A stretch of 64,000 nt of DNA from Fibrobacter sp. UBA4297 (lineage in GTDB: Bacteria; Fibrobacterota; Fibrobacteria; Fibrobacterales; Fibrobacteraceae), in assembly GCF_002394865.1 (NCBI RefSeq), contig NZ_DGUZ01000012.1, forward strand, positions 133,905-197,904, in the 5' to 3' direction. Position 1 is the first letter of the stretch, and the number at the start of each line of letters is the position of its first letter. The position numbers and the translations under genes are program-made. The notes under the pieces are model-generated. The model did not search any database. It was not told the origin of the DNA and saw nothing but the letters and a program-made list of their open reading frames with translations. This document shows positions 1 through 8,088 of the stretch, piece after piece.

Positions 1-883
1 GGATCGGGATGTAGAGGTGCGTGCTGTAGCCGACCAAAGCAAAGAACGCAAAAGCAAGCGAAAGCTTGAACGCATGGTTCACGCGAGCCGGGAAAACGCT
101 ACGGATAGCTGGCACAAAGACCACAAGAGAAAGTACGACAAGGCAGAAAAGCGAGATTTCAATGAAAGCAGAGACCATGTAAATCACGGAGCAGAGGAGC
201 GTACCCGTAATCCAGATAGGAATGCGTTCGACAATCTTTTTCGGCTGAGCCACGAGAAGCAAGGCAAACACAGCCGGCACCGTAAGCATCGTATAAAGGT
301 GAGCGCCCACGCCAAGGAATGCGATATAGCAAATGAAGATGAGAATACGGTCGCTACCCGCCTCGTCACGCTTGTTGTACCACACCAAGCCGAGATAAGA
401 GACAAGCATGAGGATGAACATGGCGACGCCATAGACTTCGGCTTCGACCGCATTGAACCAGAACGTATCGGAGAACGTGAGGAGGAAGCCAGCAACGAGA
501 GCGGCCGTGCCAAGCACAAACGTGCGCATCTTTTCCGAAATCTTTTCGGCAAGGGAATCCGTCTTGAGGACCGTCGCCAAAAGTTCCCAGGCAAAAAGCG
601 CCGTCACATAGACCGTCGCGGCAGAACTCACCACGGAGATGTAGTTCACGCGCTTTGCAATCTCGCCCACGAACGGCAAAAGGAGAATGACCGCACGGGC
701 AAGGAACACAAAGAACGGCGTTCCAGGAGGGTGCGGAATGCCAAGCGTGTTAGCGCAAGCGACGAATTCACCGCAGTCCCAGAAAGAGACCGTCGGGGCC
801 ATCGTCATCATGTAAACGATCAAAGCAATAAAGCCAGCGATACCGGCAAAGATGTGCTTATGCCACTTCTCGTTAATCTTCAT
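1..883 (-). CDS. DUF2723 family multi-pass membrane protein (partial, C-terminus outside window)
   Basis: Reading from the ATG at 883, the protein begins MKINEKWHKHIFAGIAG and has many hydrophobic segments. It carries the hallmark block TVSFWDCGEF followed by GIPHPPGTPFF near residues 30-55. That block is characteristic of DUF2723, the family related to eukaryotic TMEM260 protein O-mannosyltransferase. It is therefore probably a polytopic inner-membrane glycosyltransferase using a lipid-linked donor, but the acceptor is unknown. It is the last visible gene of the riboflavin operon, five bases after nusB, so it is probably co-transcribed. Only about 294 residues are visible before the window edge. 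Confidence 0.8.
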   Translation of the reverse strand, partial: MKINEKWHKHIFAGIAGFIALIVYMMTMAPTVSFWDCGEFVACANTLGIPHPPGTPFFVFLARAVILLLPFVGEIAKRVNYISVVSSAATVYVTALFAWELLATVLKTDSLAEKISEKMRTFVLGTAALVAGFLLTFSDTFWFNAVEAEVYGVAMFILMLVSYLGLVWYNKRDEAGSDRILIFICYIAFLGVGAHLYTMLTVPAVFALLLVAQPKKIVERIPIWITGTLLCSVIYMVSAFIEISLFCLVVLSLVVFVPAIRSVFPARVNHAFKLSLAFAFFALVGYSTHLYIPI

Positions 884-888
884 AAAAA

Positions 889-1329
889 TTAAGCATCCTT
901 CTTAGTATTGTTTGCAACCATGCCACGCTTCTGCAAGAATCCGGCGAGGAGTCCGTTCACGAACGTGCCCGAAGAATCCGTACTGAACTTGGCGGCAATC
1001 TGAACGGCTTCAGAGATGACCACCTTCATCGGGATTTCAGGAACATACAAAAGTTCAACCATCGCGATGCGCAGCACAATCCTGTCGAGAGTCGCCATGC
1101 GCTCAATTCCCCAATGAGCGGAGCAGGCTTCGATTTCGGAATCGAGTTCGGCCTTGTGAGCAAGGACCAAGTCGACAAGCTTCATGCCGTACTTTTTCAT
1201 GTTGTCCTGAAGCGGCTGTGCTTCCAGAACGCCCGGGAGCGCATCGGCAACCGTACCGCCAGAAATTTCCATTGCATAAAGGAGCTGCATCGCAAAAACG
1301 CGAGCAGGTCTAAAACTAATCTGAGCCAT
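889..1329 (-). CDS. nusB: Transcription antitermination factor NusB
   Basis: The 146-residue length is normal for NusB, the all-helical RNA-binding protein that works with NusE (S10) in rRNA antitermination. Visible signatures are an N-terminal R-x-x-A-x-x-LLY helix (residues 8-18), the DRIVLRIAMVELLY block in the middle, and the C-terminal PMKVVISEAVQIAAKFS ... FVNGLLAGFL segment. It starts two bases after the ribH stop. The ribH-nusB order is a common bacterial arrangement and supports both calls. A DUF2723 gene follows closely. Confidence 0.95.
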   Translation of the reverse strand: MAQISFRPARVFAMQLLYAMEISGGTVADALPGVLEAQPLQDNMKKYGMKLVDLVLAHKAELDSEIEACSAHWGIERMATLDRIVLRIAMVELLYVPEIPMKVVISEAVQIAAKFSTDSSGTFVNGLLAGFLQKRGMVANNTKKDA

Positions 1330-1331
1330 AA

Positions 1332-1799
1332 TTACTTTCCAACCTGTTTGTAAAGATTTACCATTTCGACGGCAGTTCTTGCCCAGTTGCAGCCGAGGTT
1401 TCCAGCCTTGAGGCCAGCGCGGTTCATCGCCTGGTCGACCGTGTCGGTCGTTAAGATTCCGAGAATCACCGGGACCTTGCCTTCGGCAGCGAGCGATGCG
1501 ATTCCGCCCGTAGAATTGTTCACGACAACGTCATAGTGTCCCGTTTCGCCACGGATAACGGCACCGAGAGCAATCACGGCATCGTACTTGCCAGAATCCA
1601 CAAACCTGCGGCAGAGGCCCGGCAGTTCAAAAGCACCCGGCACATGAGCCACAGCGATATCGTCGCTATCGATGCCGAGCGTTTCTAGTTCACGGACTGC
1701 GCCTTCGAGGAGGCGGTCGGTTACCACTTCGTTAAAACGGGCAACGGCAATCGCGACCTTCAAACCAGAACCATTGAGGGAATTTTTGAATTCTTTCAT
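1332..1799 (-). CDS. ribH: 6,7-dimethyl-8-ribityllumazine synthase
   Basis: RibH condenses 3,4-dihydroxy-2-butanone 4-phosphate with 5-amino-6-ribitylaminouracil, the penultimate step of riboflavin synthesis, in the cytoplasm. The sequence shows VAVARFNEVVTDRLLEGA, the HVPGAFELP motif, VIALGAVIRGETGHYD and PVILGILTTDT, all typical of the family, and the length of 155 residues is normal. I chose the ATG at 1799 because AAGGA lies about eight bases upstream. An in-frame ATG at 1814 would overlap the ribBA end and adds only five residues. It lies directly after ribBA and before nusB. Confidence 0.95.
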   Translation of the reverse strand: MKEFKNSLNGSGLKVAIAVARFNEVVTDRLLEGAVRELETLGIDSDDIAVAHVPGAFELPGLCRRFVDSGKYDAVIALGAVIRGETGHYDVVVNNSTGGIASLAAEGKVPVILGILTTDTVDQAMNRAGLKAGNLGCNWARTAVEMVNLYKQVGK

Positions 1800-1800
1800 C

Positions 1801-3048
1801 TTATTTTCCTTCATCTAAAACTTCGGCTGCGCCATGATCGGCATTGTCGAGATGGAGCTCGTGGCCCATCTTTTCTTTCTTGGTGCGCAGGTAAAAACGG
1901 TTGATGTTGTTGGGCTTGACTTCGATAGGCACGCGTTCCACGATCTTGAGACCGTAGGCGGAAATACCAGAAATCTTGCTCGGATTGTTCGTGAGGAGTC
2001 GCATTTCCTTCACGCCGAGGTCTGCCAAAATTTGGGCACCCGTACCATACTGGCGCAAATCGGACTTGAACCCAAGGTGGAGGTTCGCCTCGACCGTATC
2101 CAAGCCCTTTTCTTGCAATTCGTACGCGCGGAGCTTGTTGCAAAGACCAATGCCACGGCCTTCCTGACCGCGCATGTAGAGGAACACGCCACCATGTTCG
2201 CCAATGAACTTCATGGCTGCGGCAAGCTGGTCACCGCAATCGCAACGGAGGCTACCGAAAATATCGCCCGTGAGGCATTCGCTGTGGACGCGCACATAAA
2301 CCGGCTTACTGAAGTCCGGATTACCGGCAACCCAGGCCACATGTTCAACGCCATCAGTCTTGCTGCGGTAGGCATAAGCCGTGAAATCGCCGTACTTGGT
2401 CGAAACGTGCGGAGCGGCTACGCGCTGCACCAGCTTTTCCGTTTTCAGGCGGTAGTCAATCAAGTCGCGGATGGAGATAATCTTGAGGTCGAACTTCTTG
2501 GCGACTTCCTGGAGCTGCGGCATACGGGCCATCGTGCCGTCTTCGTTCATGATTTCGATGAGGGCGGCAGCCGGGCGGAGACCGGCGAGCTTTGTAAGGT
2601 CCACTGCAGCTTCGGTGTGGCCTGCACGGCGCAAAACGCCTTCTTCCTGGGCGTAAAGCGGAGAAATGTGCCCCGGGCGGCCAAAGTCGCTAGGCTTGGA
2701 ATTCGGGTCGGCGAGAGCCTGGATCGTTGCGGCACGGTCATGGGCAGAAACGCCTGTAGTGCATCCTTCGAGTTTATCGACCATGACGGTGAACGGAGTG
2801 CCGAGCATGGAAGTGTTTTCGGCAGTCTGACGCGTGAGATTCAATTCACGGCAACGAGAAATAGGAAGCGGGCAGCAAAGCACGCCACGCCCCTCGTGGA
2901 GCATAAAGTTCACCTTTTCGGGAGTGATTTTTTCGGCGGCGATAATGAAATCGCCCTCATTTTCACGGTCTTCGTCATCAACCACGACCAAGAACTTACC
3001 GTTCTTGAAATCTTCAATGGCCTCTTCAATCGTATTAAGCAAGGTCAC
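1801..3048 (-). CDS. ribBA: Bifunctional 3,4-DHBP synthase / GTP cyclohydrolase II
   Basis: This 415-residue fusion supplies both committed precursors of riboflavin. The N-terminal half (about 1-205) is DHBP synthase, with DDEDRENEGDFI as the acidic metal/substrate loop and GHTEAAVDL near the end of the domain. The C-terminal half is GTP cyclohydrolase II, with the zinc site in SECLTGDIFGSLRCDCG and the GTP-binding block RGQEGRGIGL. The start overlaps the ribE end by 14 bases and the stop almost touches ribH, which indicates translational coupling. No ribD is visible in this cluster. Confidence 0.96.
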   Translation of the reverse strand: MTLLNTIEEAIEDFKNGKFLVVVDDEDRENEGDFIIAAEKITPEKVNFMLHEGRGVLCCPLPISRCRELNLTRQTAENTSMLGTPFTVMVDKLEGCTTGVSAHDRAATIQALADPNSKPSDFGRPGHISPLYAQEEGVLRRAGHTEAAVDLTKLAGLRPAAALIEIMNEDGTMARMPQLQEVAKKFDLKIISIRDLIDYRLKTEKLVQRVAAPHVSTKYGDFTAYAYRSKTDGVEHVAWVAGNPDFSKPVYVRVHSECLTGDIFGSLRCDCGDQLAAAMKFIGEHGGVFLYMRGQEGRGIGLCNKLRAYELQEKGLDTVEANLHLGFKSDLRQYGTGAQILADLGVKEMRLLTNNPSKISGISAYGLKIVERVPIEVKPNNINRFYLRTKKEKMGHELHLDNADHGAAEVLDEGK

Positions 3049-3634
3049 GTTCCTTTAGATAGTTTTCAATATATTTGCCGAGCATATCGACTTCCACATT
3101 CACTATGGTGCCAGGCACCCAGTTCCTGAGATTCGTGCGGGCTAAAGTATCGGGAATAATGCAAACGCGGATGAAATCCTCCCCCTTTTCGGCCACCGTA
3201 AGGCTAATGCCGTTCAAGGAGATGGAACCGCGACGGATGACATAGCGGCGCAGGTCTTTTGGCAGAGCCAAGTCGACCTCCACACCCGTTTCGCGCGGAG
3301 TGACGCGCAAGACTTCCGTAGTCGAGTCCACATGCCCCATTACAAAGTGACCGCCCATAAAGCTATCGGCACGGCAAGGATACTCGAGATTCACGAGATC
3401 CCCGACTTTCGCCTGCTTAAAGGACGTATTCACGACAGTCTGGTGCATGAGACAGAACGTAGCCTCGTCTGCGCTGCAACTTTCAATAGATAGACAGACA
3501 CCGTTATTCGCGATGCTGTCGCCCAGTTTGCTGTTTTTGAAGAATCCAGGCGATTTCATGCGCATGGTAAGCGCATCACCCCTGTTTTCAAGGGAAACGA
3601 TTTCGCCGGTTGCTTGAATTATACCCGTAAACAT
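3035..3634 (-). CDS. ribE: Riboflavin synthase, alpha chain
   Basis: The enzyme dismutates two lumazines into riboflavin. It is made of two homologous lumazine-binding barrels: the first begins MFTGIIQATG, and the second is marked by MGGHFVMGHVD and SLNGISLTV. The open frame extends upstream to 3679, but the family almost always begins MFTGI, so I place the start at 3634 (199 residues). It is the first gene of the ribE-ribBA-ribH-nusB run. I looked for the conserved FMN riboswitch sequence in the short upstream gap and saw nothing convincing. Confidence 0.93.
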   Translation of the reverse strand: MFTGIIQATGEIVSLENRGDALTMRMKSPGFFKNSKLGDSIANNGVCLSIESCSADEATFCLMHQTVVNTSFKQAKVGDLVNLEYPCRADSFMGGHFVMGHVDSTTEVLRVTPRETGVEVDLALPKDLRRYVIRRGSISLNGISLTVAEKGEDFIRVCIIPDTLARTNLRNWVPGTIVNVEVDMLGKYIENYLKERDLA

Positions 3635-3704
3635 ACGCGACAAATGTAGAAAAAAACTTACCCGTCCATTTTTTCCCATTCGCCGACAAAGCGCTTTTAG
3701 GAAT

Positions 3705-4889
3705 CTAGAACTTTCGCCACACCATCTTGTTGACGATGCCAGTGTAGCTCTGGATGATCTTTACGACCTTGGTCGAGACGTTTTCTTCGATGTAGTCGGG
3801 CACGGGGATGCCGTAGTCGCCGTTGGCATTCATCGTGACGGCGGTATCGACGGCCTGGAGCAAAGACTTTTCGTCAATTCCCGCGATAAAGAAGCAGGCC
3901 TTGTCAAGCGCTTCGGGACGTTCCGTGCTGGTGCGAATGCAGATTGCCGGGAACGGGTGACCGACGCTTGTGAAGAAGGAGCTTTCTTCAGGGAGTGTGC
4001 CACTGTCACTCACGACGGCGAAAGCGTTCATCTGCAAGCAGTTGTAATCGTGGAATCCGAGCGGTTCGTGCTGAATCACGCGTTTGTCAAGCTTGAAGCC
4101 CGAGGCGGCGAGGCGGTTACGGCTGCGCGGGTGGCAGCTGTAAAGAATCGGCATGTCGTACTTTTCGGCCATTTTGTTGATGGCGGTAAAGAGGCTCGTG
4201 AAGTTCTTTTCGGTGTCGATGTTTTCTTCGCGGTGGGCGCTGAGCAGAATGTACTTACCTTTTTCGAGGCCAAGACGTTTGTGAATGTCACTAGCCTCGA
4301 TTGCAGACAAGTTCTTGTGCAAGACTTCGGCCATGGGGCTGCCGGTTACGTATGTGCGTTCCTTGGGCAGGCCGCAGTCGGCCAGGTAGCGGCGAGCATG
4401 TTCGGAATAGGCCATGTTCACGTCGCTGATGATGTCCACGATGCGGCGGTTGGTCTCTTCGGGCAGGCACTCGTCCTTGCAGCGGTTGCCAGCTTCCATG
4501 TGGAAAATTGGGATGTGCAGGCGTTTAGCGGCAATCGCCGAAAGGCAACTGTTGGTGTCGCCGAGAATCAGCAATGCGTCCGGCTTGCAAGCGACCATGA
4601 GCTTGTAGCTGCAATTGATGATGTTACCCACGGTTGCACCGAGATCGTCACCGACGGCATCCATGTAGACTTCGGGATCCTTGAGGCTCAAGTCCTTGAA
4701 GAAAACGCCGTTCAGGTTGTAATCGTAGTTTTGACCGGTATGTGCCAAAACGCAGTCAAAGTACTTGCGGCACTTGTCAATAACTGCTGCGAGGCGGATG
4801 ATTTCCGGGCGCGTACCCACGATAATCAAAAGTTTCAGCTTGCCGTTGTCGGCAAATTTCACGTCGGTGTAGTCTGTTTTTATCTGCAT
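3705..4889 (-). CDS. fnlC: UDP-N-acetylglucosamine 2-epimerase family, FnlC/Cap5G-like
   Basis: A 394-residue non-hydrolysing 2-epimerase with GT-B fold. Family signatures are LLIIVGTRPEIIRLA at the N-terminus, HTGQNYD, LGDTNSCLS, HMEAGNRCKDECLPEE, LLSAHREENID and SDSGTLPEE. Because it lies beside fnlB and fnlA homologues, its likely job is the last epimerisation of UDP-L-FucNAc synthesis (as S. aureus Cap5G) rather than making UDP-ManNAc. The gene is preceded by a 110-base dispersed repeat whose minus-strand GAAGGAG lies about 20 bases before the ATG. Assignment to FnlC rather than WecB rests mainly on neighbours. Confidence 0.85.
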   Translation of the reverse strand: MQIKTDYTDVKFADNGKLKLLIIVGTRPEIIRLAAVIDKCRKYFDCVLAHTGQNYDYNLNGVFFKDLSLKDPEVYMDAVGDDLGATVGNIINCSYKLMVACKPDALLILGDTNSCLSAIAAKRLHIPIFHMEAGNRCKDECLPEETNRRIVDIISDVNMAYSEHARRYLADCGLPKERTYVTGSPMAEVLHKNLSAIEASDIHKRLGLEKGKYILLSAHREENIDTEKNFTSLFTAINKMAEKYDMPILYSCHPRSRNRLAASGFKLDKRVIQHEPLGFHDYNCLQMNAFAVVSDSGTLPEESSFFTSVGHPFPAICIRTSTERPEALDKACFFIAGIDEKSLLQAVDTAVTMNANGDYGIPVPDYIEENVSTKVVKIIQSYTGIVNKMVWRKF

Positions 4890-4900
4890 AATATTTTTCC

Positions 4901-5007
4901 TAGATCCTGCTCCTTCGAACCTAATTCAACTAAGGCAACAAGTTGCCAAGTTTCATATATCGACTCCGGCCCTTCGACAAGCTCAGGGACCTTCGCTCAG
5001 GATGACA
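4901..5007. repeat. Long dispersed intergenic repeat, copy A
   Basis: The first ~70 bases (4901-4970) match 53584-53653 with only a handful of substitutions. The shared part includes the 24-base run 4901-4924 and a 23-base run beginning ACTAAGGCAACAAG. The second part (about 4966-5007) is a palindrome-rich element of the type that ends in CTCAGGATGACA. Both copies lie just upstream of a minus-strand gene. Confidence 0.85.
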
Positions 5008-5011
5008 CGCG

Positions 5012-6241
5012 CTATTTTACCACTTTCTCCCCGAAGGTATCCGGGTGGTTCGGGTCAAACTGCTCGTTAGCCCACATGACGGTCACCAGATTTTCGGTAT
5101 CAGACAAATTAATAATATTGTGGGTGTAGCCGGGCAACATGTGCACAGCTTCGATCTTGTCGCCGCTCACTTCGAATTCCATAATTTCATCCGTGCCGAT
5201 CTTGCGTTCCTGAATCAAGGCGCGACCGCTCACGACAATGAAGAATTCCCACTTGCTGTGGTGCCAATGTTCACCCTTGGTGATTCCCGGCTTGGACACG
5301 TTCACGCTGAACTGGCCACAATTCACAGTCTTCAAAAGTTCGGTAAAACTACCGCGAGCATCCACGTTCATCTTGAGCGGGAACGAGACCTTTTCCTTGG
5401 GCAAGTAGCTCAAGTAGGTGGAGTAAAGCTTTTTTTCGAAACTGTTGTTCGGGATTTCCGGCATTACAAGCGTATTCGGCTGGTCGTGGAACTTGTTCAG
5501 CAAATCCACGATGGCTCCGAGCTTAATCTTGTGAACCGTCGGGACATGGCAATAGATTGCTTCGTCGCTACGCTCCCCGCAATGACGAGAGCAAGGCACT
5601 ACATTGATTCCGTCAAAGGTACAGTAATGTTCCCCGCCCTTCAAGGCGGCAATCATTTCTTCGACGAGGTCGTCAATGTAGAGGAGTTCCATATCCACGT
5701 TCGGGTCGTTCACCTGAATCGGCAAGTCATTTGCGATGTTGTTGCAGAACGTCGCCACGGCGCTGTTGTAGTTCGGGCGGCACCACTTTCCGAATAAGTT
5801 CGGGAAACGATACACCAAAACCTTCGCGCCAGTTTCACGGCTGTATTCAAAGAACAGCTCCTCGCCCGCTTTTTTGCTACGGCCATATTCGCTGTTGCCA
5901 AAGCGGCCCGCAAGCGTCGCCTGAATGCTACTGCTGAGCATCACCGGACACAAATTCTTGTGGCGCTTGAGCGTTTCCAGAAGGTCGCTTGCAAAGCCGA
6001 AGTTGCCCGCCATGAATTCGCTGTTGTCCTTCGGGCGGTTCACGCCAGCAAGGTTGAACACGAAGTCAGCATGCAGGCAGGCATCATCAAGTTCTGCCAA
6101 AGTCGAATCGATATCGTATTCGTAGATATCGCCAATGACCAAATCACCACGAGTGCGGTCCTTGCCATCGCGAATGTTCTTGAGCGCCGCAACCAAGTTG
6201 CGGCCTACAAACCCCTTTGCGCCAGTCACCAATATATTCAT
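5012..6241 (-). CDS. fnlB: FnlB/Cap5F-type bifunctional reductase with C-terminal cupin
   Basis: The protein has an N-terminal Rossmann domain (MNILVTGAKGFVGRNL, then YGRSKKAGEELFF with the YxxxK pair) of the NAD-dependent epimerase/reductase family. A C-terminal cupin follows, with HWHHSKWEFFIVVSG and PGYTHNI. This architecture matches Cap5F/WbjC, the 3-epimerase/4-reductase of UDP-L-FucNAc synthesis. I chose the ATG at 6241; a GTG at 6247 overlaps the PIN toxin stop TGA (6244-6246). About two thirds of the way along, residues CSRHCGERSDEAIYC are encoded by a dispersed repeat (5547-5590), giving an insertion before the conserved VPTVHK segment. Confidence 0.88.
   Translation of the reverse strand: MNILVTGAKGFVGRNLVAALKNIRDGKDRTRGDLVIGDIYEYDIDSTLAELDDACLHADFVFNLAGVNRPKDNSEFMAGNFGFASDLLETLKRHKNLCPVMLSSSIQATLAGRFGNSEYGRSKKAGEELFFEYSRETGAKVLVYRFPNLFGKWCRPNYNSAVATFCNNIANDLPIQVNDPNVDMELLYIDDLVEEMIAALKGGEHYCTFDGINVVPCSRHCGERSDEAIYCHVPTVHKIKLGAIVDLLNKFHDQPNTLVMPEIPNNSFEKKLYSTYLSYLPKEKVSFPLKMNVDARGSFTELLKTVNCGQFSVNVSKPGITKGEHWHHSKWEFFIVVSGRALIQERKIGTDEIMEFEVSGDKIEAVHMLPGYTHNIINLSDTENLVTVMWANEQFDPNHPDTFGEKVVK
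5547..5590 (-). repeat. Dispersed repeat inserted in frame inside fnlB
   Basis: On the minus strand this reads like the GTCATTGCGAGCG...GAAGCAATC element that also lies between genes at 11921-11950. Inside fnlB it keeps the frame open and contributes roughly fifteen residues (…HCGERSDEAI…). Confidence 0.8.
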
Positions 6242-6243
6242 AT

Positions 6244-6666
6244 TCACGAAACCATAGACAAGGCATCCTTCGCAGAAAGCGCCTTGACCCTAGAAAACTT
6301 AAAATCCTTTATATTTTCTGTTACTATAAAGTCAACACGTTCCCGTGCGGCGCACTCCATCTGCAAGCCATCTTCAAGGTCCTTGCAATTTGGATCTGCT
6401 AATACAGCAGAGAACATATCAGAACTTTCTTCAACAACATTAAAACGCGACAAAATCAGCTGAAGGAACAGCCGACGTTCCTCCACGGAAAAATGCTTGC
6501 GCGTGATATAAAACAAATCCGTCAGAGAATGCGAACTGACAAAACCCGCAACATAGCCCATCAGACAACTCTTTATCAGCAGTGAAGATTCGTAGTGGCC
6601 GGTATTATCGGCAATAAGCCAGTTGGCAAAAATATTCGTGTCAACAAAAAGCTTAGTCAAGACCAT
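6244..6666 (-). CDS. PIN-domain ribonuclease toxin (VapC-like)
   Basis: A 140-residue PIN protein. The N-terminal strand with the first catalytic acidic residue is KLFVDTNIFANW (D9 counted from the ATG at 6666). Further conserved acidic positions are in SSHSLTDLFY, CKDLEDGLQ and the VTENIKDF strand. PIN toxins of this type cleave RNA, and partner antitoxins block the active site. The start at 6666 overlaps the end of the upstream small gene by 14 bases, the usual toxin-antitoxin layout. Its stop is fused to the fnlB start (GTGA overlap, or three bases to the ATG), so fnlB and fnlC are probably on the same transcript. A start at 6678 is also open. Confidence 0.82.
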   Translation of the reverse strand: MVLTKLFVDTNIFANWLIADNTGHYESSLLIKSCLMGYVAGFVSSHSLTDLFYITRKHFSVEERRLFLQLILSRFNVVEESSDMFSAVLADPNCKDLEDGLQMECAARERVDFIVTENIKDFKFSRVKALSAKDALSMVS

Positions 6667-6892
6667 ACCTCTCATCAAGGTAATCCAATTTTTCCTTGCG
6701 ACAATCCATCACCGCGGCAGATTTGATACAGCCAGTGAACCTGCCGTACAGTTCATTCACCCTAGCATCGCTCATTTCGGGCTTGCGGAAACTGCGGATA
6801 GAATCAAGAACTGCAGCAAGAACACGGAGCTTTTCATCAAAGGAAAGCTCCCCCACTTCGTCTATGAATGTCTGCAGTTCTGTATTTGACAT
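6653..6892 (-). CDS. Putative antitoxin of the PIN toxin
   Basis: A 79-residue, charged, probably helical protein (MSNTELQTFIDEVGEL...) directly upstream of the PIN gene and overlapping it by 14 bases. The start at 6892 is supported by GGAG about nine bases upstream. A longer open frame back to 6991 lacks a comparable site. I do not recognise a specific DNA-binding fold, so the antitoxin call rests on size, order and overlap. A palindromic promoter region lies immediately upstream, consistent with autoregulation. Confidence 0.65.
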   Translation of the reverse strand: MSNTELQTFIDEVGELSFDEKLRVLAAVLDSIRSFRKPEMSDARVNELYGRFTGCIKSAAVMDCRKEKLDYLDERYGLD

Positions 6893-6943
6893 GACACTAT
6901 TACTCCGACTATAATCCAATATACATTCATTTTGTTGGTGTAG

Positions 6944-7011
6944 CACTTGACAAGCCTCCATTTTACACTTCACTACACAAATGTATACCATTTTATTTCG
7001 TTTGTCAAGTG
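6944..7011 (-). promoter_or_regulatory. Promoter with flanking inverted repeat upstream of the toxin-antitoxin pair
   Basis: A perfect 10-bp inverted repeat, CACTTGACAA at 6944-6953 and TTGTCAAGTG at 7002-7011, encloses 48 bases. On the minus strand the outer arm contains TTGACA (7003-7008). A TACATT-like -10 lies 17 bases further (6980-6985). The arms are plausible operator half-sites for the antitoxin complex (inference). Confidence 0.5.
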
Positions 7012-7035
7012 GTCGGCGCGTCCCCCGCTTGCAGT

Positions 7036-8088
7036 CTACTTCCCCGCCTTGGCGAGTTCTTCGCGAATGTACTGGAGCGTCAAAAGTTTCTGCTTCACCT
7101 GTTCGATATTCAAGAGCTTGGTATTGCTGGAGTTGAATTCAGTGAGCGTGTTGCGTTCCGTATCGCCCTTGCTAAAATACTTGTCGTAGTTCAGGCCGCG
7201 CTTGTCGCAAGGCACACGATAGAAGTTACCCAGGTCGATCGCATGGGCGCATTCTTCGTTTGTCAGGAGCGTTTCGTACATCTTTTCGCCGTGACGGATA
7301 CCGATGACCTTAATGGCATTCTTGTCGCCACCGAAAAGTTCGCACACGGCTTCAGCCTGAGTCTGGATAGTGCAAGCCGGAGCCTTCTGCACCAGGATAT
7401 CGCCCGAAACGCCGTTTTCGAACGCAAACAGCACCAAGTCCACAGCTTCGTCAAGGCTCATGATAAAGCGCGTCATGGAACCTTCGGTAATCGTAATCGG
7501 CTGGCCATTGCGAATCTGGTCAATCCACAGCGGAATCACCGAACCGCGGCTGCACATCACGTTGCCGTAACGCGTGCAGCAAATCTTCGTCTTTTCCGGG
7601 CTCACCGTGCGGGACTTAGCCACGATGACCTTTTCCATCATGGCCTTGCTCGTGCCCATCGCATTCACCGGATAAGCAGCCTTGTCCGTGCTCAAGCAAA
7701 CCACATTCTTGACACCTTCTTCGATAGCGGCGGTCAACACGTTGTCCGTACCGAACACGTTGGTCTTGACGGCTTCGAGCGGGAAAAATTCGCAGCTCGG
7801 CACCTGCTTGAGGGCGGCCGCATGGAAAATGTAGTCCACTCCGTGCATCGCATTCTTGACACTCTGGAGGTCGCGCACATCGCCGATGTAAAACTTGATC
7901 TTGTCGGCCGCTTCCGGCATCTTGGCCTGGAATTCGTGGCGCATGTCGTCTTGCTTCTTCTCGTCGCGGCTGAAAATGCGGATTTCACCAATATCGGTCT
8001 GGAGGAAGCGGTTGAGCACAGCATTGCCGAAACTACCCGTACCGCCGGTAATCAAGAGAGTCTTGTCACAGAAAATGGAGCTTGACAT
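7036..8088 (-). CDS. fnlA: UDP-N-acetylglucosamine 4,6-dehydratase/5-epimerase, FnlA/Cap5E-like
   Basis: A 350-residue short-chain dehydrogenase-like protein of the FlaA1/CapD group without the membrane N-terminus. The Rossmann motif is LLITGGTGSFGNAVL (about 10-24). FIGDVRD-like and AAALKQVP segments follow, and the catalytic region reads STDKAAYPVNAMGTSKAMME. This enzyme starts UDP-L-FucNAc synthesis from UDP-GlcNAc. RBS AGAAGGAC lies just before the ATG at 8088. Its partners fnlB and fnlC lie downstream but are separated from it by the inserted toxin-antitoxin cassette. Confidence 0.9.
   Translation of the reverse strand: MSSSIFCDKTLLITGGTGSFGNAVLNRFLQTDIGEIRIFSRDEKKQDDMRHEFQAKMPEAADKIKFYIGDVRDLQSVKNAMHGVDYIFHAAALKQVPSCEFFPLEAVKTNVFGTDNVLTAAIEEGVKNVVCLSTDKAAYPVNAMGTSKAMMEKVIVAKSRTVSPEKTKICCTRYGNVMCSRGSVIPLWIDQIRNGQPITITEGSMTRFIMSLDEAVDLVLFAFENGVSGDILVQKAPACTIQTQAEAVCELFGGDKNAIKVIGIRHGEKMYETLLTNEECAHAIDLGNFYRVPCDKRGLNYDKYFSKGDTERNTLTEFNSSNTKLLNIEQVKQKLLTLQYIREELAKAGK

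Noticed and set aside
1834..3129. 431-codon plus-strand frame opposite ribBA
   Set aside because: RibBA motifs on the minus strand explain this stretch; the plus frame is a shadow.
3635..3704. FMN riboswitch upstream of ribE
   Set aside because: The gap to the next gene is only about 70 bases and none of the conserved RFN-element segments is visible.
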